Source: Roridomyces roridus (lineage: Eukaryota > Basidiomycota > Agaricomycetes > Agaricales > Mycenaceae). From it: a stretch of 64,000 bases of DNA. The stretch is from assembly GCA_029378245.1 (NCBI GenBank), contig JARKIF010000073.1:98843-162842 (forward strand). The letters run 5' to 3'. The notes under the pieces are model-generated. The model was not told where the DNA came from. It saw only the letters and a program-made list of their open reading frames with translations, and did no database searches. This document shows positions 33,206 through 42,447 of this stretch, piece by piece. The stretch's first letter is position 1; every line of letters starts with the position of its first letter. Position numbers and translations under genes: made by a program.

Positions 33206-33769
33206 GAGCACTGGCGCGCCCTCATGCACACGGTCGGGTATATCCGCAACACTCTCGACTACGCACTAGTCTATTCGCGTGATGCACCCCTCACACCGGT
33301 TGGATATTTCGATGCCGACTACGCGGGATGTCTTGACACACGCCGTTCCACTTCCGGCCATGTTTTCATCATGGCAGGCGCACCAGTGTCGTGGGCTTCA
33401 AAACGCCAAGCCACTGTCGCACTTTCAACCGTCGAAGCCGAGTACATCTCCCTTACCCGGGCTGCCCAACAGATCAAGTGGATGTATGCGTGGATGTCCG
33501 AAGTGGGGATGGAGCAGGAACTACCGGCTATTCTGCATGGTGACAACCGCGGTGCTGTCGACTTGACCAAAACGACGAAATCTCACAGCAAGGTGAAGCA
33601 GATCGACATTCGGCATCACTACATCCGCGAGCTTGTTCAAGGCGGCGAGCTAAAAGTCAACTTTGTTCGCGGCACGGAGAACCCGGCCGACATATTCACC
33701 AAGCCGCTCCCACGGGTCGCTCATGAGCGCTATCTCTCTGAGCTCAACATACGTGCTATTTCTCCGTAG
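33206..33769 (+). pseudogene. copia RNase H domain, severed from Pol
   Basis: The frame continues the copia polyprotein after the insertion: EHWRALMHTVGYIRNTLDYA, then GYFDADYAGC and VEAEYISL, the acidic motifs of copia RNase H, then DIRHHYIRELV and the conserved end PADIFTKPL. The stop is at 33769, 20 bp before the 3' LTR, with the purine-rich GATCTGGGGGAG as polypurine tract. No start codon or promoter of its own. Confidence 0.85.
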
Positions 33770-33788
33770 GTGCCGGGATCTGGGGGAG

Positions 33789-34047
33789 TGTTGTAGGAGA
33801 CCCGGCTCCTCGGACAACGTGACCGTGTTCGAGTCCTAATCCAACTGCCTGAACATTCAACCTTTATTTTCTTATGTTTCATATTGCTAAAACCATGTGG
33901 ACAAATCTCCAACAGCACATGGAAACTGCTGGCTGACTCAGTCTGAGCACATGTACTTTTTACTTGCCTTACCAATCCTAGATACGCAGCCTGTATAAAT
34001 ACCAGCCCTGCTTGTTGAATACAGTATCTGTTCTTCCTCTCACAAAA
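33789..34047 (+). repeat. copia 3' LTR
   Basis: Same length as the 5' LTR, with one visible substitution. It is followed by the second GAATC target copy at 34048-34052, then the rest of the split tRNA-like unit. Confidence 0.9.
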
Positions 34048-34052
34048 GAATC

Positions 34053-34124
34053 GAACGGGGCCGTCCGCATCCCAATTTTTCCGTGTCGAACACAGGGACA
34101 GACGCACTCCAAGTGCTACCGAGT
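34053..34124 (-). pseudogene. 5' part of the tRNA-like unit split by the copia element
   Basis: It carries 5' ACTCGGT, D-arm GCAC-TTGGA-GTGC, middle stem TCTGT/GCGGA and the first half of the T-arm. Its 3' acceptor strand ACCGAGT is at 26475-26481. Without the insertion it would be an 88-nt unit with a perfect acceptor stem and T-arm. Confidence 0.7.
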
Positions 34125-34294
34125 TATCATTCCAAAGTTGGCAGACGGTAAAAGTCTAAAGAGGGATCATCTAAATGACAATCTCTGGGCGGTCGAAAGA
34201 CGCTAATCTTCCATTATGAATTGCCTGTCAGCGTCGCAAGGGAGCTCGAGTGGGGAATCAAAAGGACAAAAATCATCAGGGATGCAAATTCAGT

Positions 34295-34380
34295 ACTCGG
34301 TCCCCGAATCGAACAGGGCCTGCCGCAGCCGGATTGAATCACCACATATAAACGGCGGACGCACCCAAGTGCCACCAAGT
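34295..34380 (-). tRNA. tRNA-like unit (ACTTGGT/ACCGAGT)
   Basis: 5' ACTTGGT with 3' ACCGAGT: seven pairs including one T-G wobble, an intermediate between the two acceptor types. D-arm GCACTTGGGTGC. Middle stem TCCGC/GCGGC pairs 4 of 5, loop about 28 nt. T-arm CCCTG-TTCGATT-CGGGG. A T5 run lies about 22 nt downstream. Confidence 0.6.
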
Positions 34381-34475
34381 TCTCGTGTCCCCCTTTTTCA
34401 ATGTGACATCGACCTGGAACCGGGATCCTCTCACGGGAGAATTGGCCTAAAAAGAACACGCAAGCGTAATCAGTA

Positions 34476-34535
34476 TTCGAGCCCGGATCGAACGGGTCCG
34501 CTGGCGTTGGTGCATCTGCGGATGACCTACTCGAA
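34476..34535 (-). tRNA. 60-nt tRNA-like unit without a D-arm
   Basis: 5' TTCGAGT with 3' GCTCGAA: seven pairs (one wobble) of quite different sequence from its neighbours. The middle stem TCCGC/GCGGA is perfect and closes a 16-nt loop. T-arm CCCG-TTCGATC-CGGG. Only about 7 nt separate acceptor and middle stem, so there is no D-arm. A T5 run lies about 20 nt downstream. Confidence 0.5.
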
Positions 34536-34689
34536 CTGGTACTGTTGTAGCAAGAGGTAGTGGATTCATGAGTACTGGGATTCCGCGGCCACGGTACGAG
34601 AAGATGGAAGTGGGCTCCAGAGATACACGTCCTCTACAACTTGAAAACGGAGAAAAAAGCCAGAGATCTATACCTTCCCATATCCGCCA
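34536..34689. other. spacer, no gene seen
   Basis: Short unique-looking sequence between a tRNA-like unit and a degraded gene. Confidence 0.3.
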
Positions 34690-35823
34690 TCCGCCAAGAA
34701 CGTCTTCGTCCTTTGGACAATCGTATCCAGGCCCGCGAGCCAACGCCTCAGCCCGTCATGAAACTTCTCCACATCCCCACCTTGCGATAAACGAGCAACA
34801 AAGTGTTCGCGGGTGGGGACGGTGAGAATGGCGAGCTAGCATGCGAGGTTCAGGATGGATTTTGAGAATTGGAAGAACACGCACCGTGATAGCGGAACGC
34901 ACGACGAAGGTATGGTGATGCCTCAGCACAACGTCGTAGCTCCTGCGGAAACAGACCGGGAGCGTGCACTGCGGCTCTGCTTGCATAATTTGCAGAGCCA
35001 GGCAGGTAAAAGCCATGCATCTTGCCGTTGATCATAGGCTCAGGCGATGGACGATAGATTGGCACGATTACACACCTAATGAGCCTGACGACACATTGGT
35101 ACGGATACTTGACACCCCGCGCGTGTGCTTGTCGGACCAAAGACTCAAGGGTACCACAATCTGCTCGCGCAACGTCAGATTTGTACTCGGCGCGGACGCC
35201 CTGTGGCCAGGTCAGCTGGATTCGGAGATGGCAATGATATTGACTGGGCGCACGCACAGCGATGTTAGCCTTCAGATCCGCTTGTACGAAGCCAAATACA
35301 CCGACGCCTAGCAAATCTGCTCACATCTGCGTCAACTCCGTGGAGAACGATGGTCGCGAGCGGCGTACCGAACATATCCGCAAGACCTGATAGCCACGTC
35401 AGCTAGATTCGGAGATGGCAATGATATTGACTGGCCGTCAGCGGCGAGGAGAAAGTCGTCTGTGGGGACGCCAGCGTCGGTGATGACGATGTCGGCGAAT
35501 GACTGGAGGAAGAGGAGCGCCTCAATGGTAGGTATCGGACGGCATGGGTCCGGTGGGAGGGTACCTTGACGGTTTCGAAATGAGGAGGCATGGTGGGCGG
35601 AGACAACGTGCGTGATGTGGCAGTGTCGGATGATCCGGGTGCTGATGTCATGGATTTCCGGCTTGAAAATACCCGCCGCACCCGAAGAGCTTTCAGACTG
35701 ACCACTGCGACGCCGTCTCAATTCATTGTCGCAACATTCAGTCTGTTCAATGTCGATTTCTGTAAGCTCGGCAAAAAATCGTATGAAATCCAGGATCCTG
35801 CCTAATGATTGCGCGGGCCACAT
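34690..35823 (-). pseudogene. degraded protein gene, family not recognised
   Basis: Several - strand stretches read like protein but need frame changes to connect: PTIEALLFLQSFADIVITDA (about 35480-35550), VRAEYKSDVARADCGTLESL (about 35140-35200), and TVPTREHFVARLSQGGDVEK with WLAGLDTIVQRTKTFLADGG (34695-34830). A 36-bp direct repeat (TTCGGAGATGGCAATGATAT at about 35222 and 35408) lies within, consistent with a partial duplication. I do not recognise the domain. Confidence 0.4.
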
Positions 35824-35918
35824 CCACCAGGAAATGACCTCCAGTGCAGAGGATTCTGATGCCGAGGATGCTTCCAGGGAGGCACCGACAGCACAGCTGC
35901 CATTGCTGGCGTATCGAC

Positions 35919-36690
35919 CCCGGGACGTTCTTCGAGAATGGGAGTGACTTTTTCAGGGATTCAATCGTTGAACCAAGTTTGGTTGGAATTGAATTTAGCT
36001 CAGTACCACTACGTTCCTGCTAGCTGTACAGTGGGGAAACCTGATACTGGTCCAACAACTGCCTGAACACCCGGGGCGAAAAGCTCATCTTGCACGTTTG
36101 GAGGCTTGGTCCCCGAGTCGGACGCGATCTCCCACGAATATATAATCGATATCACGAGCAATACACATTGTTCGCAGACGCACTCCTGGTGCCACCGAGC
36201 ACTGAACCCTGAGGTTCCCTCACCCATCCGTCAAACAGGAAAGCTGACATAGATGAAGTTGCCTGTATGTCGAAGGAGCTGGAACACATCGCTAGAACCG
36301 TAAAACAGTTTAATATCCCCGCCGATGAAACCAGACCCCGGGTCGAACGGAATGCCTTAATAGAAATTGGATGACAGTCCACATCCCCGAGAACCAAGGA
36401 CCGGAACGCGTTTGTCGCCGTTTTATAACTTGACAATCCATCGATGAACGCGCGAAACAGACAGGTGACAAGTCATAGACAGACCAGGCTCTGGTCTACC
36501 CCGGGACATTGTTCGAGAATGGGGGTGACTTTTGAGGGTTGACTCGTTGAACCGAGTTAGCTTGAACCAAGTTGGATTGGAATGGCATCGAGCTAAGTAC
36601 CGTTTACGCTCTTGCTAGCTGTACAGACTTACAGTTGAGAAACCGATATTGATCCAACAATGCAAGAACACCCGGCAGCAAAAACACGGT
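35919..36690 (-). repeat. two copies of a composite repeat ending in a T-arm module
   Basis: 35919-36120 and 36500-36720 are similar along about 200 bp (shared CCCCGGGAC, GAGAATGGG, GCTAGCTGTACAG, CACCCGG), and each ends at a tRNA T-arm on the - strand (about 36112 and 36715). The repeat therefore carries its box B with it. Confidence 0.55.
36105..36200 (-). tRNA. tRNA-like unit (GCTCGGT acceptor), partly decayed
   Basis: 5' GCTCGGT with 3' ACCAAGC: six of seven pairs. D-arm GCAC-CAGGA-GTGC intact. The T-arm is weakened (TCCGACT loop). A T4 run follows about 30 nt downstream. It is the last clear member of the ACTYGGT family on this strand. Confidence 0.4.
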
Positions 36691-37445
36691 CGGTTCACAT
36701 GCAGGCAGCTCGACCCGAATCGAACGGGATAACCTCATGGACTTGCAATTGAATCAGGTGAACTTCACAAGCCGTGGCTGCAGTGGAGCATATTCTCTTA
36801 GATAGCAACCATTTTGTTGTCGTTGCGCGCCTGGACCCTCCTTGAACGGAGGCGATATCTTCCGCACGAAACGGACAACTAGCAAAACGAGAGCCTCTTA
36901 TGATGGCTCGGTCCCCGTCGAACGGGCTCCCGCAAAGATGTCATCAAGCTGACTGTATGGATCGCAGGGGCATTCCTGGTTTCCGCCAAGCGCTGTGTTG
37001 CATGCGAGGTCATCCAGCACTCCGCCGACTTGACTCCATCGTTCTGAAAAAATCTCCGAGTTGAGTTAAGGCCCGCATGAGCTGCGAAACTAGGATCCTG
37101 GAATCGACCAAAGGATCAAAGTGTGTTGCATCACGGCTTGGTGCTCGGTCTCCTGCACCGACGGCCAGTATGGATAGCCTGTCAAGAGAGACTCAGCAAG
37201 CGCTGTTTCTTCTCTGAGGAAACTTGTTATGATCTGGTCAGACTTCGCTACCCGGTCTTCATCTTAATATTAATCTGCATTGATCCCACCTATGTGTCAA
37301 ACAGGAAAGCCCACTGCGGATTGGGATGAAGTTCATTCGAAAAGAACTTGAACACATCGCTAGAACCTTAAAAAAGCTTCGTTTCAAGCCCATGGACCCA
37401 AACCAGACGCCGGATCGAACGGAATGCCTGAATGACAGGACTATG
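36225..37445 (-). repeat. second composite repeat pair with T-arm remnants
   Basis: 36225-36360 and 37288-37430 share GTCAAACAGGAAAGC, AACACATCGCTAGAACC, AACCAGAC and end in the same box-B-like CATTCCGTTCGA (- strand). Additional isolated T-arm motifs on this strand are at about 36715, 36912 and 37640; runs of four or more T follow each. Confidence 0.5.
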
Positions 37446-38068
37446 TCGCTGGAAATCGACGCAGGGTCGTGAACCCAGCTCCAGGATCTTTTGTGTATCG
37501 GCTCACTCCAAGTACTGTATGGTCACGCCATTCAACCTCCCGCATCAACTACGGGATTCCGATCGAGGAGCATGATTGAAAAAGTAGCACGGAAAAAAAG
37601 AAGGATGTCACTCAGGGATTGGAAATCGTACAACATGCCCGAATTGAACGGGGACTGGACGGGAACCAGACTCAAACGTTTGATTCAACCTAGGACCTGG
37701 CACATCCGCGAAGATTGGTACATCATTGGAATTATCGTTTGGTCACGGTAACCATGAACTGATGCTTCAACTACACCATGCCGGCCGTAGCTTGGCTCTA
37801 TTTACTGATTCGCACGTGTACTTATCATCGATGCCTCAGTCACATGATACATCACCACGCTCCTTGTTCTGCACCACCACCGTCGCGATTCTGGGACCCA
37901 TTGCAAGTTTCTGTCGGCTGCATTGTTGTGCCGCACACAATCATATCGCTGTTGACCGTTCCACACGTCTGCTCCATGCCAGTCTCAAAATGACAGGACA
38001 CATTTTGGGATCATGCTTGCTGTCTGGGTGGGCCTTTATATAGCCGCCGCCGCAAGGCTTTCTTCAAT
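37446..38068. other. promoter side of the P450 gene
   Basis: No gene. A T-arm-like TTCAATTCGGG (- strand, about 37640) is the last tRNA-like trace before the metabolic genes. A TATA-like CTTTATATAGCC lies at 38034-38045, about 30 bp before the P450 start codon. Confidence 0.45.
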
Positions 38069-40279
38069 ATGGAACTCCCAGCTTCTACCAGTGGTCTTGC
38101 CGTGGCTATCATCGCCCTCGCAGCTGGATGCCTTTATGCAGCACGAACGCTGGCGTCTGCTTCTGACGGCCGACGTCCTCCTGGGCCCCGAGGACTGCCT
38201 CTCCTCGGTAACATTCTTCAAATACCTGGATCTGTGGGTAAATCCTCCAATCTTTGTCGCACTTACTGACGCGTTCTCCAGCATCTAGCAACGTACTTCC
38301 GACGACTGTGTGACGAGTACGGGCCCATCGTGTCTCTCAATTTAGCAGGCTTCGTGAGTGACCCAGCATGCCATCTTATCGTCTAATCACACGAACAGCC
38401 GGTCATTATCCTGGGAAACATGACTCTCGCCAAAGAGTTGCTCGAAAAACGATCAGCGAAATTCTCATCCCGACCAACTGTCCCTTACTCCGTACGTTCC
38501 TCCAATAAACTCCGATCCACCAAGTCTGAATCATGTTACCAAAGCTCTGCTTTGACCCCGAACAAATCTACTGGGTATCCGTCTCGGGCCAAACGAACTT
38601 TATCGCACGCAAGTTGACTGCGGGAATCATGGCGGGCGTGCGCTTAGGGGAGACGGAACTACTCCAACAATTCGAAGCTCTTATCTGTGCGAACCGTCTT
38701 TTGGAGGATCGAGGGAGGAATTGGTTTCGCGAGATCAATCGGTGGGGTTACATCCTAAGTTCGTGTGTCCCGCAAACTAAAATCGGGTTAGGACGTCAGC
38801 GAGTCTGGTGCTGTCAGCCGCGTTTGGTCTGCATTGCCCTACAGGGGACGAGCCGGAGCTCAAGGAGGTTGTCGATGTAAGTCTCATCACCTCCATCGTC
38901 ATGTCCCTTAACCTCTCTATGTAGTGCGTAGCAGAAATGGTTTCCCTACATACACCCTCCGCGAGTATAATCAACGCCCTACCCTTTCTCGAAACTCTGA
39001 TTCCACGCTGGATTCCCACCCCGTGGCGCACGCGTGCAGCAGCCTTTCGCCGGCGCGAAGACGCGTTGTACGACAGGCTCGTGGAGCGGGCGGTGAATGG
39101 AGAGGCAGCTGGCATGAATACGTATGTCTAACCTTCTGTCTTTTTTCAACGATTCACGTTACGTTCAAGGTGGGCTGCTGCATTCGCGAGCGAGGATAAG
39201 CCCGAGGGAGACCAAAGGAAGTTGATGAACATCTTCACCAGTGTACGTCTCCAATTTACTGAGTGACCTTCTCTGTATGAATTGCAGGCTGCGTACGAAA
39301 CGACCGCCTCCTCCCTACAAAGCTTCGTTCTCGCTTGTGTTCTTCATCCCGTTTGTGCCCAGCGCGCGCAGGCCGAGCTCGATAACGTGGTGGGCCCGGA
39401 TCGCCTCCCAACTTTCAAAGACCGAGCGGCGCTGCCTTACGTTGAGGCCCTTGTGAGAGGTGCGTGGTCTCTTTCAGAACTTTCTCTGGTTCGATACTGA
39501 GGAAGACGGCAGAGACGCTGAGGTGGAGACCTGCGAGTACGTGTAATCTCTATTCGTGGCTATTCGCGGAGTTTTTGAACGGCTCTCAGTCAGGCTCGGC
39601 GTCCCCCATCGATCCACGGCAGACGATGTTCTGCAGTACGAGGGGAAGGAGTATTTTATACCCAGCGGAAGTATCGTCTTCCCACTCAACTGGTCAGTCC
39701 GATTCAACCAATCTCTTTCAATTATGCATCTGTTCATTTGCGCAACGTAGGGCAATTGAACACGACTCCACGAAGTACGAGGCTGAGGACACCTTCAACC
39801 CTGGACGATTCATCGACGAAGACAGTGGGCAGTTGAAGCCAGGGTACGAGACTAGTGCCTTTGGATTTGGGAGGCGCGGTGCGTTTAAATCTCCTCTCTG
39901 CCCTCCTGTCTTAAAGAGCCTCGCCGATGCAGCATGCCCCGGCGCCCCCTTTGCTGAACGCTCCCTCTGGATCAACATCGCCACTCTCCTCTGGACGTTC
40001 GATATCCGGAGATCCGACGAAGTGGACCCACGGACGGGGAAGAAGTGGGAGTATGGAGCCGCAGATGGGTGGTATAGCGGGGCGGTTCGTGCTTCCCTCC
40101 TTGCTCGTTTCTTTCGTCGACTCAGTCTACATCACTAGATCACTAACGCGCCGCTCGAGTTCCCCGCCGTATTCGAGCCGCGATCAGCGCGTCACGCGGA
40201 GGTGGTGAGGGAGGAGTGGGACGGGTCTGAGAAGGATTTGAATGTTTTGTTGCCTCAAGAAGGAAGAGCGCGTAGATAG
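38069..40279 (+). CDS. cytochrome P450 monooxygenase (533 aa, 13 exons)
   Basis: Exons 38069-38233, 38282-38353, 38399-38491, 38545-38741, 38792-38876, 38925-39121, 39170-39242, 39288-39459, 39513-39536, 39590-39692, 39751-39878, 39933-40084 and 40139-40279 join in phase with no stop. An N-terminal membrane anchor (GLAVAIIALAAGCLYAA) is followed by the proline hinge RRPPGPRGLPLLGN, I-helix AAYETTAS, ExxR as ETLRWRP, NPGRF in place of PERF, and heme loop FGFGRRACPGAPFAERS with the axial cysteine. Length is normal for a fungal microsomal P450. It would oxidise a small hydrophobic substrate at the ER. Close paralogues are at 42448, 14516 and 48417, and a UbiA-type gene starts 210 bp downstream on the same strand. 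CYP family number and substrate are not determined. Confidence 0.88.
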
Positions 40280-40488
40280 ATGGATTTCGAAGGTTGATGT
40301 AGATGTGCATGTACTTATTACTGAATGTAGGTCGGCATATGCGGGCTATCCCTGTTTCCCGGGTGCCCGCTCCGTTGTCTTTATCAATCCGAGCGCTCGG
40401 TCTTTGTCAGTCGTTCCATTACATCACCCACCTTCGTATTATAAAACGCGTAGTTTATAGCATCTGTGGATTTTCACTACTTGTTGCG

Positions 40489-41470
40489 ATGCTCTCGACC
40501 CCCCTCCGTCTCATCCACCACGAACTCATCATTTTTTGGCGGTTCACCTGGCGAGACTGGTCCGCTGGGATTATGCCAGGGACGCTTCGCACCATCGCCG
40601 CCCTGTGCTCCCTGCATTCGCCATCAGCCGAGCTCATCGTCCTTACCATCGCTCGTGCATTCGTCTACTTTGTCCTCTACCTGTACACTTTCAACATTGC
40701 CAACCAGATCACTGGTTTGGACGAGGACCGTATCAACAAACCCGACCGCCCCCTCCCCTCCGGTCTCCTCTCCATTCGAGGAGCATATGTCCGCCTTTGC
40801 CTCCTCACCGCCGTGTATATCTATGTCAGCGCGGTGTGGGGTGTATTGCCGTGGACGTTCCTCTGGCTGTTCATCTCGGCCCTCGAGACCTTTGGCCAGT
40901 GCGACCGTAACTGGTTCTTCAAGAACGTCATATTCGTCAGCGTTGGCACGTTCTGTCTGCTGCAAGCAGCGTGGGCCCTCGCAGCGCCGATCACACCGCG
41001 CGAGACGCACTGGGCGATGGTGTTGAGCCTTGCCTTTGGCATCACGATCAACATCCAGGACCTCCGCGACGTTGAAGGCGACCGGGCGACCTTTCGGCGC
41101 ACGTTGCCTATCGTGTTGGGCGTGCGCAACTTTCGTTGGGTCATGGCGGCGATCACGGCGATCACGCCGTACGTGTGTTGGCTGGTTGAGTTTGAGCTGG
41201 ACTGGCGCGCGGGGGTGGCGCTCACAATCGCGATGTTCTTGTTGGCGGGTCGCATTCTTGGAGGAGCGTCGAAGGACAAGAAGTATGATCACAAGACCTA
41301 CATGGTACGCGTCTCGCGACTCGTCTTGGCGCGGAAACTTACGAGTTGCTTAGATGCTGACTTATATCCTGTGTGGTTGCATTGTTGCACCGTCGATAAA
41401 GCTCTCGGGGGCTTTGGATGCGATTTGGGTCAGAGACTTTGACCTCACTGGGATGTTATTCCAATCCTAG
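40489..41470 (+). CDS. UbiA-superfamily membrane prenyltransferase/terpene cyclase (310 aa)
   Basis: Exon 1 is 40489-41304 and exon 2 is 41354-41470, phase 0, 49-bp intron. The ATG at 40489 (MLSTPLRLIHHELI) gives the usual family length; the frame is open upstream. The first acidic motif is NQITGLDEDRINKPDRPLPS, the second DLRDVEGDRATFRRTLP, both hallmarks of UbiA enzymes that bind prenyl diphosphate through Mg2+. About eight or nine hydrophobic helices surround them. In fungi this family includes meroterpenoid prenyltransferases and UbiA-type sesquiterpene cyclases; the sequence does not let me choose. Flanking by two P450s of one family supports a terpenoid or meroterpenoid pathway. Confidence 0.88.
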
Positions 41471-42120
41471 TTGTTCTTGGCTTTTAGAAGCGCAGTAGTC
41501 AAGAGTAGTCACTTGGTAGTCACCCAGAATCCAATTGATCCTTCTGACGGATGTCAGAAGGATTCACGATGGGGAGTACACTGAGTGAAGGGAATGCTAT
41601 ACACAAAGATTGGGCCCAATAGAAAAAAGGACACTGCGGAGAGGTATAATCGGAACCCCGGGTCGAACGAGTGCCCAACCAGAGTTCAAACTTCACGGAC
41701 GCTGCCTCTGTGTGGTAGGATCCTGGCTGCGTAAAGCGCCGTTTAGTTTATGCCCAGGCTCTGTGTGATTTGCGAGACTGGTCTGACACCGTTCAGCCGC
41801 CTCCAAAGTTGGAGCTCCGAATGATCCGTTGATTCGTATCTTGATTGGCATGATGCCACGTCAGATCATCCATCAGCTTCCCCTCTTCATTCCTCTTGCC
41901 ACGATGACTCCTCGGAGTCCTCCGCCTTCCCCCGCGGTGCACGGTAGAATCCACTCTGCTCTAACATTTGGCAACAGTACTGACACGGCGGCTGTCAAAA
42001 GCTCAGTTCCGGACGACTCAGCGCTCGACATGCAGAACCGAATAAAGTTTGATCTAGCCGAAATGAAAAGAGATTTGATCGGAGTAGTACCAATCGACTG
42101 AACACTGGTTCCGGACGACG
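41471..42120. other. intergenic; T-arm module and a short acidic frame
   Basis: A - strand tRNA-like trace (CTCGTTCGACCCGGGG, about 41650-41665) is followed by a T6 run. A + strand frame ending at about 42101 (MTPRSPPPSPAVHGRIHSAL ... DLAEMKRDLIGVVPID) could be a small protein or chance; it has no recognisable domain. Confidence 0.35.
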
Positions 42121-42300
42121 TGCCAGCTAACTGCGAAATTCTGGAGCGCTCAAAGAAAAAGTTTGCAGGCAATGGATGACGTCGAGCTGCCTAATGAGGT
42201 CTGCGCTCCACAGTCGCAACCACTGAGGGCTGCGGGAGAGCTGTCAAACTGCGATTGAAGTATTTCTGGGAGCGCTCCAGAATTTTGCAGTTAGCTGGCA
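42121..42300. repeat. 180-bp MITE-like hairpin upstream of the second P450
   Basis: The ends are near-perfect 31-bp inverted repeats: TGCCAGCTAACTGCGAAATT ... at 42121 and its complement ending GTTAGCTGGCA at 42300 (one mismatch). GAGCGCTC recurs inside. No clear target duplication. It lies about 150 bp before a start codon, so it is within the likely promoter. Confidence 0.65.
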
Positions 42301-42447
42301 TGCGAGCCTTACACTTGCAAGTTTGGAATGCCACAAAGTTAACTTGACACCAGCGGTCGCCGCCGCCACCCTGACGCTCTGTGCGGTGGCGCTGGTATAT
42401 ACGACACGTCGCCGTCGTGTTCTTTCCCATCTCCCTCTGACTCGCAC

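Larger units (their letters stand above)
26491..34047 (+). mobile_element. Ty1/copia retrotransposon, recently inserted, with nested insertion
   Basis: Two 259-bp LTRs (one base different that I can see) flank a gag-pol frame in copia order: Gag, protease, integrase, reverse transcriptase, RNase H. The 5-bp duplication GAATC is at 26486-26490 and 34048-34052. The target is the T-arm of a tRNA-like unit. An insertion at 30819-33205 separates reverse transcriptase from RNase H. LTR identity points to recent activity before that insertion. Confidence 0.9.
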
